Source: Chryseobacterium oranimense (lineage in GTDB: Bacteria; Bacteroidota; Bacteroidia; Flavobacteriales; Weeksellaceae). From it: 64,000 nucleotides of DNA. The stretch spans positions 3,410,001 through 3,474,000 of the forward strand of contig NZ_CP104203.1 of assembly GCF_025244725.1 (NCBI RefSeq). The letters are read 5' to 3'. Numbering within the stretch: position 1 is the stretch's first letter; each line of letters opens with the position of its first letter. A model generated the notes under the pieces. It saw only the letters and a list, made by a program, of their open reading frames with translations, was not told where the DNA came from and did no database searches. This document shows positions 7,620-16,664 of this stretch, piece by piece. Both the position numbers and the translations under genes were made by a program.

Positions 7620-8864
7620 ATGACAACCGAACAATATCAGGAATCTGTCGACTGGCTTTTCGTACAGGCTCCCAACTATCAGATTGATGGCCTTAAAGCC
7701 TATAAACCGGGACTAGACAACATCACAAAACTTTGTGCTTTCTTTGGCGACCCTCAGGAAAAATTACAATGCATCCATATCGGGGGAACAAACGGAAAAG
7801 GATCTTCAAGCAATATGCTGGCCTCGGTTCTGCAGGAGGCTGGATATAAGGTTGGATTATACAATTCCCCGCACCTTATTGATTTCACGGAACGCATTAA
7901 AGTAAATGGTAAAAATTGTAATAAAGAGTTTGTTTATGATTTTATCCAAAAACTTAAAACGCTTCCCCAAGATATCCTTCCTTCGTTTTTTGAATTTACA
8001 ACCATTATGGCTTTTGAATATTTTTACCAGCAGAAGGTAGATTTTGCCATAATTGAGGTGGGGCTTGGCGGAAGGCTTGATTCCACGAATATCATTAAGC
8101 CTTTGGTTGCCGCCATTACGAATGTACAGCTGGATCATCAGAATATTTTAGGAGATACCCTAGAAGAGATCGCTGCAGAAAAGGCAGGAATCATCAAACC
8201 CTATATTCCGGTAATTTCCGGAGATGAAAATGAAACCGTTAAAAATATTATCCGCCAGAAGGCAGACCAAGAAAGTGCTTCCTTTATTGATGCCACAATG
8301 ATACAAACTGATCTGAGTTCTGATCTTAAAGGGAATTATCAGAAGAAAAATATTCGTGTTGTTCTTGCCCTCATCGAAGAATTAAAAAAAATAAACATTG
8401 CTGTTTCTGAAGAAAATATTGAGCTGGGATTACTTCATGTCCATCAAAATACAGGCTTTATAGGTCGCTGGTTCGAGTTTTCAAAAGATCCTCTTACAAT
8501 CTGTGATACGGGACATAATCAGGCCGGGCTTGAGTATGTATTTTCCCAACTGAATTCTATTGACCGCCACAAGCATGTTGTCCTCGGTTTTGTCAATGAT
8601 AAAAAAATAGATGAAGTGATGGCCCTTCTTCCTGAAAATTCAGAATTTTATTTTGCAAAACCATCCATCAACAGGGGAAGACACCCGGAAGACTATGAAA
8701 ATCTTTTACAGGAGGCAAAAATTTCCTATACAATTTTCAATTCGGTTCAGGAAGCGTATCTTTCTGCAAAAGAGCGATGTACAAAGAACGAAATGATCTT
8801 CATTGGCGGGAGCAACTTTGTAGTCGGAGAATTTTTAGAAAAAAATTTGGAGATTTCCGAATAA
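7620..8864 (+). CDS. folC: Bifunctional dihydrofolate synthase / folylpolyglutamate synthase
   Basis: Adds glutamate to dihydropteroate and then to folates, in the cytoplasm. The Mur-ligase P-loop HIGGTNGKGSSS lies near residue 52, and LDHQNILGDTLEEIAAEKAGI is the conserved second motif carrying the carbamylated-lysine region. At 414 residues it is full length. It is monocistronic. Its last codons overlap the promoter of the tRNA-Val pair that follows. Confidence 0.94.
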   Translation: MTTEQYQESVDWLFVQAPNYQIDGLKAYKPGLDNITKLCAFFGDPQEKLQCIHIGGTNGKGSSSNMLASVLQEAGYKVGLYNSPHLIDFTERIKVNGKNCNKEFVYDFIQKLKTLPQDILPSFFEFTTIMAFEYFYQQKVDFAIIEVGLGGRLDSTNIIKPLVAAITNVQLDHQNILGDTLEEIAAEKAGIIKPYIPVISGDENETVKNIIRQKADQESASFIDATMIQTDLSSDLKGNYQKKNIRVVLALIEELKKINIAVSEENIELGLLHVHQNTGFIGRWFEFSKDPLTICDTGHNQAGLEYVFSQLNSIDRHKHVVLGFVNDKKIDEVMALLPENSEFYFAKPSINRGRHPEDYENLLQEAKISYTIFNSVQEAYLSAKERCTKNEMIFIGGSNFVVGEFLEKNLEISE

Positions 8865-8876
8865 GTCGTATATTTG
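8847..8876 (+). promoter_or_regulatory. Promoter of the tRNA-Val pair
   Basis: TTG at 8847-8849, a 19-base spacer, and TATATTTG at 8869-8876 give a perfect Bacteroidetes promoter. It starts inside the end of folC and would initiate roughly 25 bases before the first tRNA. Confidence 0.8.
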
Positions 8877-8905
8877 CACCACTCTAAACGAGGAAACAAG
8901 TATAG

Positions 8906-8980
8906 GGGCTCTTAGCTCAGTTGGTTCAGAGCATCTGGTTTACACCCAGAGGGTCGGGGGTTCGAATCCCTCAGGGCCCA
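8906..8980 (+). tRNA. tRNA-Val (anticodon TAC), copy 1
   Basis: A 75-base cloverleaf: acceptor GGGCTCT pairs with AGGGCCC, the D-arm contains TAGCTCAG, the anticodon stem TCTGG/CCAGA encloses the loop TTTACAC with anticodon TAC, and the T-arm has GGTTCGAATCC. The discriminator base is A and the CCA end is not encoded. A second identical copy follows 35 bases later. Confidence 0.97.
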
Positions 8981-9015
8981 CACAAAGGTAACTGAAGCCT
9001 TTCAAAAAAAGTTCA

Positions 9016-9090
9016 GGGCTCTTAGCTCAGTTGGTTCAGAGCATCTGGTTTACACCCAGAGGGTCGGGGGTTCGAATCCCTCAGGGCCCA
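9016..9090 (+). tRNA. tRNA-Val (anticodon TAC), copy 2
   Basis: Identical over all 75 bases to the copy at 8906-8980, so both read GUA and related Val codons. The two are cotranscribed from the promoter at 8847-8876 and end at the hairpin at 9092-9122. Confidence 0.97.
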
Positions 9091-9091
9091 C

Positions 9092-9122
9092 AAAATCTCT
9101 CAAGAAATTGGGAGATTTTTTT
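9092..9122 (+). terminator. Terminator of the tRNA-Val transcript
   Basis: Stem AAAATCTC (9092-9099) / GAGATTTT (9112-9119) continues into a run of T, one base after the second tRNA. Confidence 0.8.
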
Positions 9123-9153
9123 GTTTTAACCATTCCTGATATTCTTATCTTTG
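9121..9153 (+). promoter_or_regulatory. Promoter of the glycosyltransferase gene at 9178
   Basis: TTG at 9121-9123, a 22-base spacer, and TATCTTTG at 9146-9153 match the Bacteroidetes consensus. The -7 box covers the most upstream in-frame start (TTG at 9151), which therefore cannot be the true start. Confidence 0.6.
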
Positions 9154-9177
9154 TGTAAAGTCTTAAATAAAGTGTTT

Positions 9178-10299
9178 TTGAAGGAATTTCATCTTATATC
9201 ATTCAACTACCCCTACCCTCCTTCTTACGGTGGTATTATTGACGTTTATTATAAAATCAAAGCCTTAGCGGAAATCGGTGTGAAAATTCATCTTCACTGT
9301 TTTGTAGACGATATTCCCGAAACTGTTGATCCGGAAGTCAAAAACATTACAGAAAGCGTTTTTTTTTACAAAAAAAAGAAAAATCCTCTGCATTACTTTT
9401 CAAAGGTTCCCTTTGCGACATCTATAAGGACTTCCGATATTCTTTTTGAAAACCTGATGAGTGTAAAGGCTCCCATTTTGTTTGAGGGGCTGCAAACCAC
9501 ACAAATCATCAGAAGACTTAAAGACAAAGGCTATAGCCTTTACCTGAGGTTTCATAACAATGAAGCTGAATATTACAAAGGTCTTTCTTCTTCGGAAAAA
9601 AACATTTTCAAAAAGATCATTTACAGGATAGAATCTTTAAAGTTTGCTGATTATCAAAAAAAACTTCTTAAAGAATTTGAAGCAGTATTCTGTCTTTCGG
9701 AGAAGGAATTCAATGATGTGGAAGGCTACTCAAAAAATGCGCATCTTATTCATATTTTTCACGGCAACAGAATTGTAAAGCCTCTAAATAAAAAGGGAGA
9801 TTATTTCCTTTTTCATGGCGATTTAAGCATTTCAGACAATAAACGGGCGCTTGAAGAAACCATTACAATGTTTAAAACTCTTCCCCAGTACAAACTTGTA
9901 GTGGCCTCCGACCGTGCCGGTGATGATTTAAAAAAGAAAATCAGCAACATTGACAATATAAGCCTTGTTCCCATTGAAACCAATGAGAATCTCCACCAGC
10001 TTTTTGAGCACGCCCATGCCAACATCCTGCTTTCCTATCAGAATTCCGGGACGAAGGTAAAGCTATTTAATGCACTGTATAACAGTCGGTTTGCAATTAT
10101 CAACCAGAATATTACAGACGATGAAACCCTGATGAGCCTGTGCCGTTTTGGTGCCAATTCAGATGAAATTCGTCAGCAGATCATTGAAACGGCAGTACAG
10201 GATTATAACGAATATAAAACCAGGAAAAGTATTCTGGAAAGAAACTATTCTGATGATGCTAAAGCTGAGGAAATGAGTAAAGTTATTTTTAAAGATTGA
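9178..10299 (+). CDS. GT4-type glycosyltransferase
   Basis: A glycosyltransferase with the two-Rossmann (GT-B) plan: N-terminal KEFHLISFNYPYPPSYGGI, typical of GT4 acceptor domains, and a C-terminal donor domain with LFEHAHANILLSYQNSGTKVKLFNAL. The frame is open from 9151, but the -7 box at 9146-9153 excludes that start. I chose TTG at 9178 (373 residues, conventional N-terminus); GTG at 9172 is the alternative. It is probably cytoplasmic or membrane-associated and transfers a sugar to a surface polysaccharide. Its 3' end overlaps the convergent GT9 gene by 11 bases. Donor and acceptor are unknown. Confidence 0.85.
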   Translation: MKEFHLISFNYPYPPSYGGIIDVYYKIKALAEIGVKIHLHCFVDDIPETVDPEVKNITESVFFYKKKKNPLHYFSKVPFATSIRTSDILFENLMSVKAPILFEGLQTTQIIRRLKDKGYSLYLRFHNNEAEYYKGLSSSEKNIFKKIIYRIESLKFADYQKKLLKEFEAVFCLSEKEFNDVEGYSKNAHLIHIFHGNRIVKPLNKKGDYFLFHGDLSISDNKRALEETITMFKTLPQYKLVVASDRAGDDLKKKISNIDNISLVPIETNENLHQLFEHAHANILLSYQNSGTKVKLFNALYNSRFAIINQNITDDETLMSLCRFGANSDEIRQQIIETAVQDYNEYKTRKSILERNYSDDAKAEEMSKVIFKD

Positions 10300-11260
10300 C
10301 CGCTTTTACTATTTTCTGAATATTAAGCTCTTCCAGACAGGCCCAATCGCCACGGTAGCATTCTTTATCACCAAAAACAGAACAAGGTCTGCAGGTAAGA
10401 TCTTTCACCTGGATCACATCATCTTCACTCTGTCCGAAGCCTAAAAAGCCCGCATAAGGATGAGTTGAACCCCAAACTGAGACACATCTGGTTCCCATAA
10501 GGCTTGCAAGGTGCATATTGGCAGAATCCATGGAAATCATCAGCTCCAGTTCCGAGATCTTCTGTAGCTCTTCTGAAAGACTTAATTTTCCTGAAAGACT
10601 TTTGGTATTGGGAATCTCACTTTCCCATTTTTCAAGGGTTTCTGTTTCTTTTTTACCACCTCCAAAGAAATAGATGGGGTGCTTTTGAGCCAAAATTTTT
10701 GCCAGTTCATAAGATTTTTCCAAAGGAAGCATTTTTCCCCTGTGCTGCGCAAAAGGAGCCAGGCCTATTCCTGATTTCGGTCCCGGCGCCGGCCTAAGCC
10801 TATGGGAAAGCTCAACCTTAAAGCCCATGGCGCGGAAAACATCGGCATAACGCTCAACTGTCTTTTTCAACTGAACTTTATTCAGGTTCCAGACATCTGT
10901 AAGCTCTTCTTTTTCTTCTTTGCCTTTGTTAATTTTAAAAACCTTAAATCCTTTTCTTCTGAAAATTCTATCAAGGATTTTGGTTCTTATCACATCGTGA
11001 AGATTGCCTATAAAATCGGGACTAAATTCTTTGGCCAGTTCATTGGCCAGCCTTTTTAATCCAAAGATGCCCTTATATTCATCAAGATTGATTCCTTTAA
11101 ATGTAACGTTCGGGATATCAGCAAATAAGCTTTCAAAATTTTTTCTGGAAACCATGATAATTTCCACATCCGGATTCTGTTCCAGGAATTCCCTAAAGAC
11201 AGGCGCCGTCATCGCGACATCGCCAAAAGCAGAAAAACGATATGCTAGAATTCTGGTCAC
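10289..11260 (-). CDS. Glycosyltransferase family 9 (heptosyltransferase-like)
   Basis: A 323-residue GT9 protein. The start YRFSAFGDVAMTAPVFREF matches the heptosyltransferase pattern RxSxxGDxxxxxP, and the C-terminal half carries ELMISMDSANMHLASLMG followed by SVWGSTHP, the donor-binding motifs. GT9 enzymes add heptose or related sugars to the lipopolysaccharide core. It is the last gene of a four-gene minus-strand unit with sufE, a GT4 gene and a small membrane protein. The exact sugar is not determined. Confidence 0.92.
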   Translation of the reverse strand: MTRILAYRFSAFGDVAMTAPVFREFLEQNPDVEIIMVSRKNFESLFADIPNVTFKGINLDEYKGIFGLKRLANELAKEFSPDFIGNLHDVIRTKILDRIFRRKGFKVFKINKGKEEKEELTDVWNLNKVQLKKTVERYADVFRAMGFKVELSHRLRPAPGPKSGIGLAPFAQHRGKMLPLEKSYELAKILAQKHPIYFFGGGKKETETLEKWESEIPNTKSLSGKLSLSEELQKISELELMISMDSANMHLASLMGTRCVSVWGSTHPYAGFLGFGQSEDDVIQVKDLTCRPCSVFGDKECYRGDWACLEELNIQKIVKAVNL

Positions 11261-11262
11261 GG

Positions 11263-11682
11263 TTACGATTTTAGCTGATAGGCAACTGCGTAAAATTTGA
11301 TCTGTTTTGTCATCGCCATCAATCCGTTTGCTCTGGATGGCGAAAGAAACTCCTGAAGTCCGATTTCTGAAATGAATTCAAAATCGGAATCTAAGATTTC
11401 CTGAGTAGAATGACCGCTGTAAATGCTTACCAATAGAGAAACAATCCCTTTTGGAAGAATTCCGTCGGAATCTGCATTAAAAAAAAGTTTACCATCTTTG
11501 AACTCAGCATCAATCCACACCTTACTCTGACAGCCTTTAATTAAATTATCATCCGTTTTGCGGTCTTCCGGTAGCCCTTTCAGCTCTTTTCCAAGATCAA
11601 TAATATATTCATATTTTTGTTCCCAGTCATCCAGAAATGCAAATTCGTCGATTATTTCCTGCTGTTTTTGTTTAATGGTCAT
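11263..11682 (-). CDS. sufE: SufE family Fe-S assembly sulfur acceptor
   Basis: Accepts persulfide sulfur from the cysteine desulfurase SufS and passes it to the Fe-S scaffold. The catalytic cysteine is Cys51 in LIKGCQSKVW, the same position as in E. coli SufE, and the length of 139 residues is normal. It is cytoplasmic. Unusually it sits alone between glycosyltransferase genes rather than in a suf operon; two bases separate it from the GT9 gene. Confidence 0.93.
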   Translation of the reverse strand: MTIKQKQQEIIDEFAFLDDWEQKYEYIIDLGKELKGLPEDRKTDDNLIKGCQSKVWIDAEFKDGKLFFNADSDGILPKGIVSLLVSIYSGHSTQEILDSDFEFISEIGLQEFLSPSRANGLMAMTKQIKFYAVAYQLKS

Positions 11683-11730
11683 TTTGTTAACAAATTTTTA
11701 ATGCAAAGATACCATTTTTATAAAGATTAT

Positions 11731-12825
11731 TCATTCTGATGCCTTTTCAAAAACTTTCAATAGTTTGATTTCTTCATTTTCCCAACAGAAAGCTTGAGCA
11801 GCCTTTTCAAGTTCAGCCTGATAGTTTTTCCTTCCCTTATCAAGAATTTTCTGCACGGCAGCAGCAATATTTTCGGGTTTATGATCTTTGATAATCTCTC
11901 CTATGTCAAACCGGTTTTTGATATTCGTCATTTCAGGAAGATTAGCAAGCACCAGCGGGACCCGGGACTGAATACAATCCAGAACTTTGTTCGGCAGTGA
12001 ATAAAGGTAACTTTCGCCGCCGTTTTCTTCAATACTCATTCCCACATCGGCTGTTACCGTAATCTTTCTTAAATCATCCGGTTTTAATTTTCCTAAAAAC
12101 TGAACTTTATGCTGAAGCTTTTCTTTACGTACAAGATCTTCATATTCTTTTTTTCTGGGTCCGTCGCCTGCTATTTTAAAAATCACTCCATCAAGATGGT
12201 GCATTGCCAGAATAGCCTTGTCGATCCCACGAAAAGGATTGATAGAACCTTGATACAAAAATATTTTAGGATTATTTTCAGGGATTTCCATTGCAAAATC
12301 AACCTTTTTCGGAGCATTCTGGATGACAACCGGATCAGTTCCGTATTTTTCCCGGAACCATTTTGCATAGCTTCCACTGGCCGTAATCATGAATTTAAGG
12401 TTGGGAATGACTTTCTTTTCAAGATACCGCCAGATTTTTTGTGACATTTTGCCCTGAATTGCAGGCATTTCTGAAAAAATTTCATGACTGTCAAAAACCA
12501 GCGGAATATTCAGCTTTTTGGCAATAAGATAACTGGGCAGCAATGCATCCAGATCATTGGCATGAAGGATAGTATTATGATCTGCTTTTTTCTTTAACTG
12601 ACGGTAAAGTTTCCAGTTAAATTCAAAGTAAGCTGTTTTAAGGCTCTTTGAATCCAAATGAATACGGGAAAACGGATAAGGCCTTTCCATAGGTTCCGCT
12701 CCTTTCCAGTCATTACCAATAAGTTCCACCTGATAGCCCGCTTCATATAGAGTCCTGCATACCTTTTCTATACGCTGATCCGTGTACAGATTACTGAAAG
12801 CAGAAGTAATTACTTTTTTTTTCAT
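11731..12825 (-). CDS. GT4-type glycosyltransferase
   Basis: A 364-residue GT-B enzyme. The N-terminal half ends in the acceptor-domain element IPLVFDSHEIFSEMP, and the donor domain contains KIFLYQGSINPFRGIDKAI and the ExxGGESYLYSLPNKVLDCI stretch that holds the nucleotide-sugar. It overlaps the upstream small membrane protein by 4 bases and is followed by sufE after 48 bases. It probably acts in cell-surface glycan assembly. The sugar is unknown. Confidence 0.9.
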   Translation of the reverse strand: MKKKVITSAFSNLYTDQRIEKVCRTLYEAGYQVELIGNDWKGAEPMERPYPFSRIHLDSKSLKTAYFEFNWKLYRQLKKKADHNTILHANDLDALLPSYLIAKKLNIPLVFDSHEIFSEMPAIQGKMSQKIWRYLEKKVIPNLKFMITASGSYAKWFREKYGTDPVVIQNAPKKVDFAMEIPENNPKIFLYQGSINPFRGIDKAILAMHHLDGVIFKIAGDGPRKKEYEDLVRKEKLQHKVQFLGKLKPDDLRKITVTADVGMSIEENGGESYLYSLPNKVLDCIQSRVPLVLANLPEMTNIKNRFDIGEIIKDHKPENIAAAVQKILDKGRKNYQAELEKAAQAFCWENEEIKLLKVFEKASE

Positions 12826-13049
12826 TGCTTTCTATTTCCAGCCAGCAAATGATAAATCTGGATAAAGCAGATCAGTCCGTTCGGAATAATAACAGGCCAT
12901 AGAGGTCCGCTAAAAAAACCATAAATGACAAAACAGATACAGCCTATCATGTTGACAACTCTGATTTTTCTTACATCTTTTAATATGAAGCTCAGCACTA
13001 TGAATATTGATGCAGAATAACCGATATATGTAGTAATTTCGGGATTCAT
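12822..13049 (-). CDS. Small inner-membrane protein, YgjV-like
   Basis: A 75-residue protein made almost entirely of three hydrophobic segments (about residues 6-22, 30-48 and 50-68) separated by short charged turns such as LKDVRKIRVVN. The pattern resembles the small YgjV-like inner-membrane family, but the match is by eye. It is the first gene of the minus-strand glycosyltransferase/sufE unit and overlaps the next gene by 4 bases (ATGA). Function unknown. Confidence 0.75.
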   Translation of the reverse strand: MNPEITTYIGYSASIFIVLSFILKDVRKIRVVNMIGCICFVIYGFFSGPLWPVIIPNGLICFIQIYHLLAGNRKQ

Positions 13050-13201
13050 GGGGAAATTTTAAAGGATCACAAACTTAATCATTTTCAATAAGATAATAAA
13101 ATTTTTTCTGCCATAAAGTCATTAATTGATTTTTGGTAAAATATTTGTAATTTAGATAATGAATAAATGGCACCGCTGCCGTTATTCTAATGAGATATAT
13201 T

Positions 13202-15736
13202 ATGGATTATAAGTTTTCACAAGGTTTGAGCCAGGTGTTCAAACAAAGCAAGAGCGAAGCGAAGAGGCTCAAAAGTGAATTTCTTAATACAGAACATCTA
13301 CTTTTAGGTATTATAAAAACAGAAAACTCTGCAAAAGAAATCCTTCAAAACCTTAATGCGGATTTAACACAAATCAGAAGAAAAATTGAAACTCTAAATA
13401 CAGCAAGTCTTAATCCTATTTCTGAGGAGGTTACTAATATTTCTTTCACCAAGATGGCAGATCATGCCATTAAACGTGCTGAGCTGGAATGCAGACAATA
13501 CAAGAGCAATGAAATTAATACCGTTCATTTGCTTTTAGGCATTCTTTACAAATATGAGGACCCTACTTCAAATATTCTGGGAGCTTACGACATCGATTAT
13601 GAAGGAGTTTCAAGAGAATACCAGACTATGCTTAAAAATTCCGGGCAGTCACCACAAATGAGTGCTTATGATGATGACGATGAAAGAGAGGAATTCGAGC
13701 AGATGAGAAAGCCTACAGGAAATTTAGGCTCTGCAAAAAGTAAAACTCCTACTTTGGATAACTTTGGTAGAGACCTGACTTCTTTGGCAAGAGATGGAAA
13801 ATTAGACCCTGTAATCGGCCGTGAGAAAGAAATTGAGAGAGTTTCTCAGATCCTATCACGAAGAAAGAAAAACAACCCGCTTCTTATCGGTGAGCCCGGA
13901 GTTGGTAAATCTGCTATTGCAGAAGGACTGGCTTTGAGAATTCAACAGAAGAAAGTGTCCAGGGTTCTTTACGGAAAACGTGTGATCACGCTGGATCTGG
14001 CAAGCTTAGTAGCCGGAACAAAATACCGTGGCCAGTTTGAAGAAAGAATGAAGGCCATCATGACCGAGCTGGAGAAAAACAGGGATGTCATCCTATTCAT
14101 TGATGAGCTTCACACCATTGTAGGTGCAGGAAGTTCTACAGGAAGTCTGGATGCTTCCAATATGTTCAAACCTGCTTTGGCAAGGGGTGAAATTCAATGC
14201 ATCGGGGCTACGACTCTGGATGAATACCGTCAGTATATTGAGAAAGACGGAGCTTTGGAAAGAAGATTCCAGAAGGTAATGGTAGAACCTACTTCCATTG
14301 ATGAAACCATTCAGATTCTTAATCAGATCAAAGATAAATATGAGGAACACCATAATGTAGTGTATACTCCGGAAGCTATTTTAGCGTGTGTCAATCTGAC
14401 ATCGAGATATATTACAGACCGTTTCTTACCAGATAAGGCTATTGATGCCATGGATGAAGCCGGTTCACGTGTGTACATCAAAAACATGAAAGTTCCTACC
14501 GAGATCATTGATTTTGAAAAGAAAATTGAAGACATCAAGGAAATGAAGCAGAAAGCTGTAAAAGCTCAGGATTATCTTGAGGCCAGAAAGCTTAAGGATG
14601 AAGAAGAACGTCTTCAGATGGAACTGAATGTGGCTCAGGAAAAATGGGACAAAGATGTAAAAGAGAAAAAAGAAACCGTAACTGAAGAAAATGTGGCTGA
14701 AGTGGTTTCTATGATGAGTGGCGTTCCGGTAACCAAAGTGGGCAAAAATGAGCTTGATAAACTGGCTCAGATGGATGAAAAACTGAACGGAAAAGTAATC
14801 GGTCAGGAAGATGCTGTGAAAAAGGTTGTTAAGGCAATTCAGAGAAACAGAGCAGGTCTTAAAGATCCGAACCGTCCTATCGGTACCTTTATTTTCCTTG
14901 GTACAACCGGGGTTGGTAAAACCGAGCTTGCTAAAGTAATGGCAAGGGAACTTTTCGAGTCTGATGAATCCCTGATCCGTATTGACATGAGTGAATACAT
15001 GGAGAAATTCGCGGTTTCAAGATTAGTGGGAGCGCCTCCGGGTTATGTTGGATACGAAGAAGGTGGTCAGTTAACTGAAGCCGTAAGAAGAAAACCTTAT
15101 GCTGTGGTTCTTCTGGATGAGATTGAAAAAGCTCACCCTGATGTATTCAATATCCTTCTTCAGATCCTTGATGAGGGCCATGTAACTGACAGTTTGGGAA
15201 GAAAAATTGATTTCAGAAATACAATCATTATCCTTACTTCAAACATCGGAACGAGAGATCTTAAAGATTTCGGAGATGGTGTAGGATTCGGAACTTCAGC
15301 TAAAAAGACAGGTTCAGACACAAGAGCAAGAAGCACCATTGAAAATGCCCTTAAGAAAGCATTTGCCCCTGAATTCCTAAACAGAATTGATGATATTGTG
15401 ATCTTTAACTCTCTTGTACAGGATGATATCAAGAAAATTATTGATATTGAACTGAGCAAACTTTATAGCAGACTTGAAAAGCTAGGCTACAAAGTGGAGT
15501 TAACTGAAGAAGCAAAAGATTTCATTTCTGAAAAAGGATGGGATAAAGATTTTGGTGCAAGACCATTAAAACGTGCAATTCAGAAATATATTGAAGACTT
15601 ATTGGCAGAAATGCTGGTAAACAAGCAATTATCTGAAGGAGAAACAGTAATCCTGGATCTTAATGACACAAAAGATGCGTTAATTGGAAAAGCTCCAAAA
15701 GCAAAAAAGACAACTGAAAAGTCTTCTCAATCATAA
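13202..15736 (+). CDS. clpC: ClpC-type AAA+ protease ATPase
   Basis: Hexameric unfoldase that feeds proteins to ClpP. Two N-terminal Clp_N repeats (EFLNTEHLLLGII and EINTVHLLLGIL) precede the first AAA+ domain with Walker A GEPGVGKS near residue 230. A UVR-type coiled segment (AQDYLEARKLKDEEERL) follows, then the second AAA+ domain with GTTGVGKT near residue 567. I use the ATG at 13202 (MDYKFSQGL, 844 residues); an in-frame ATG four codons upstream is possible. A strong terminator follows. No clear promoter consensus was found. Confidence 0.95.
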   Translation: MDYKFSQGLSQVFKQSKSEAKRLKSEFLNTEHLLLGIIKTENSAKEILQNLNADLTQIRRKIETLNTASLNPISEEVTNISFTKMADHAIKRAELECRQYKSNEINTVHLLLGILYKYEDPTSNILGAYDIDYEGVSREYQTMLKNSGQSPQMSAYDDDDEREEFEQMRKPTGNLGSAKSKTPTLDNFGRDLTSLARDGKLDPVIGREKEIERVSQILSRRKKNNPLLIGEPGVGKSAIAEGLALRIQQKKVSRVLYGKRVITLDLASLVAGTKYRGQFEERMKAIMTELEKNRDVILFIDELHTIVGAGSSTGSLDASNMFKPALARGEIQCIGATTLDEYRQYIEKDGALERRFQKVMVEPTSIDETIQILNQIKDKYEEHHNVVYTPEAILACVNLTSRYITDRFLPDKAIDAMDEAGSRVYIKNMKVPTEIIDFEKKIEDIKEMKQKAVKAQDYLEARKLKDEEERLQMELNVAQEKWDKDVKEKKETVTEENVAEVVSMMSGVPVTKVGKNELDKLAQMDEKLNGKVIGQEDAVKKVVKAIQRNRAGLKDPNRPIGTFIFLGTTGVGKTELAKVMARELFESDESLIRIDMSEYMEKFAVSRLVGAPPGYVGYEEGGQLTEAVRRKPYAVVLLDEIEKAHPDVFNILLQILDEGHVTDSLGRKIDFRNTIIILTSNIGTRDLKDFGDGVGFGTSAKKTGSDTRARSTIENALKKAFAPEFLNRIDDIVIFNSLVQDDIKKIIDIELSKLYSRLEKLGYKVELTEEAKDFISEKGWDKDFGARPLKRAIQKYIEDLLAEMLVNKQLSEGETVILDLNDTKDALIGKAPKAKKTTEKSSQS

Positions 15737-15757
15737 TTGATTACTATAATTATATAG

Positions 15758-15786
15758 AAAAGCACCGGAAAATCCGGTGCTTTTTG
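15758..15786 (+). terminator. Terminator after clpC
   Basis: AAAAGCACCGGA (15758-15769) pairs with TCCGGTGCTTTT (15773-15784) around a 3-base loop and runs into further T. A textbook intrinsic terminator. Confidence 0.9.
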
Positions 15787-15794
15787 TTTTAATA

Positions 15795-15860
15795 GATTTT
15801 GGCTAAAGCCAGATTAAATATGTTTAAAAAAATTAAGCGGGCTAAAGCCCGCTCCTATTG
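15795..15860. repeat. GGCTAAAGCC palindromic intergenic repeat
   Basis: Two related palindromes occur in tandem: GGCTAAAGCC at 15801-15810 and GCGGGCTAAAGCCCGC at 15837-15852, followed by CTCCTATTGA. The shared GGCTAAAGCC core, in a noncoding gap after a terminator, looks like a REP-type dispersed element. I believe similar sequences are common in Chryseobacterium, but no second copy is in this window. Confidence 0.6.
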
Positions 15861-15869
15861 ATAATTGAG

Positions 15870-16030
15870 TTTTTATCCGGCCACGAACCCCCGAATTTAC
15901 ACAGATGCCTGCGCTTATTTTCCATAACTTTTTTATTCATGACACAAGCAATTAAGCTCTTAAAAAAGTGTCTTAAATAAGCAGTTATCCTTAATTATCT
16001 GCATAAATTCGTGAATTCGTGGCTAAAAAA
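15870..16030. repeat. MITE-like imperfect inverted repeat, ~160 bp
   Basis: The left arm near 15870-15897 (GGCCACGAACCCCCGAATTT core) matches the reverse complement of the right arm near 16004-16030 (AAATTCGTGAATTCGTGGC core), with about 105 noncoding bases between. It occupies the remainder of the 340-base gap between clpC and the next gene. No ORF lies inside. It resembles a small non-autonomous or structured dispersed repeat. Confidence 0.5.
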
Positions 16031-16077
16031 TCATACACAATTAATTTTCGTGGCATGCAAAATCTTTAGAAAAAAGA

Positions 16078-16605
16078 TTAAAGTCCTACAACGAAACCTA
16101 TATTAGGAACAAGTCCGCTTGAGAATACACTTGAATTTTCTTTCCAAAGTACATTATACATCAACCCCAGCTGCATAAAAGAGTTCCCTCCTATCCGTTG
16201 CATATAGCCTCCGCCAAGATACAGTGCCGTTTCCTGCTCGTTCACTTTGTAGTCGTAAAATTTATCTTTATAATTAATGAAATACTGCTGAAGATTCGCT
16301 CCTACATAAAATGATCTGGCAATATAATAGTTGACAAAAGGTCCCACACCGAACATGGTGGATTTATAATAATCGGATGTCTGCCAGGAAATGCTTCCCA
16401 CCACTCCGCCTTCAAGGTCGTCGGTAATTTTGTACCCTACTCGTGGGGAAGCCTGAAGATAAAATGCGCTGTTGCTTCCGAATCCCAGACCAATCCCGCC
16501 ACCGAAGGTCCATCTGTTATTTTGCTGCGAACCCGTACCTATTGAAACCTGGGAAAATAATGATCCTGATATGACCAGCATCAGAGGAATAATAAATTTT
16601 TTCAT
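16078..16605 (-). CDS. Small outer-membrane beta-barrel protein
   Basis: A 175-residue protein with a signal peptide (KKFIIPLMLVISGSLFS, then QVS) and a mature part of alternating short strands rich in Gly, Tyr and Asn, such as GGGIGLGFGSNSAFYLQASP. It ends in PNIGFVVGL, as expected for an eight-stranded outer-membrane barrel of the porin/OmpA-like superfamily. It is monocistronic, between the repeat cluster and mnmA, which is divergent. Specific role unknown. Confidence 0.82.
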   Translation of the reverse strand: MKKFIIPLMLVISGSLFSQVSIGTGSQQNNRWTFGGGIGLGFGSNSAFYLQASPRVGYKITDDLEGGVVGSISWQTSDYYKSTMFGVGPFVNYYIARSFYVGANLQQYFINYKDKFYDYKVNEQETALYLGGGYMQRIGGNSFMQLGLMYNVLWKENSSVFSSGLVPNIGFVVGL

Positions 16606-16664
16606 ATTAATATCGTTTTTATCAATGTTTAAAATTATGGTTTTTTTACGAATTTATTTAGTTG

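Noticed and set aside
8865..9177. tRNA gene pair as an integration site for a mobile element
   Set aside because: Although tRNA genes are common attachment sites, no integrase or foreign gene lies downstream, and the next gene has its own promoter.
13050..13201. Promoter for clpC
   Set aside because: AATATTTG near 13140 is one base off the -7 consensus and the nearest TTG is only 11 bases away; not good enough to annotate.
14464..14475. TTCACGTGT stretch in clpC
   Set aside because: Shares the CACGTG core with parS but not the flanking dyad; a chance match in coding sequence.
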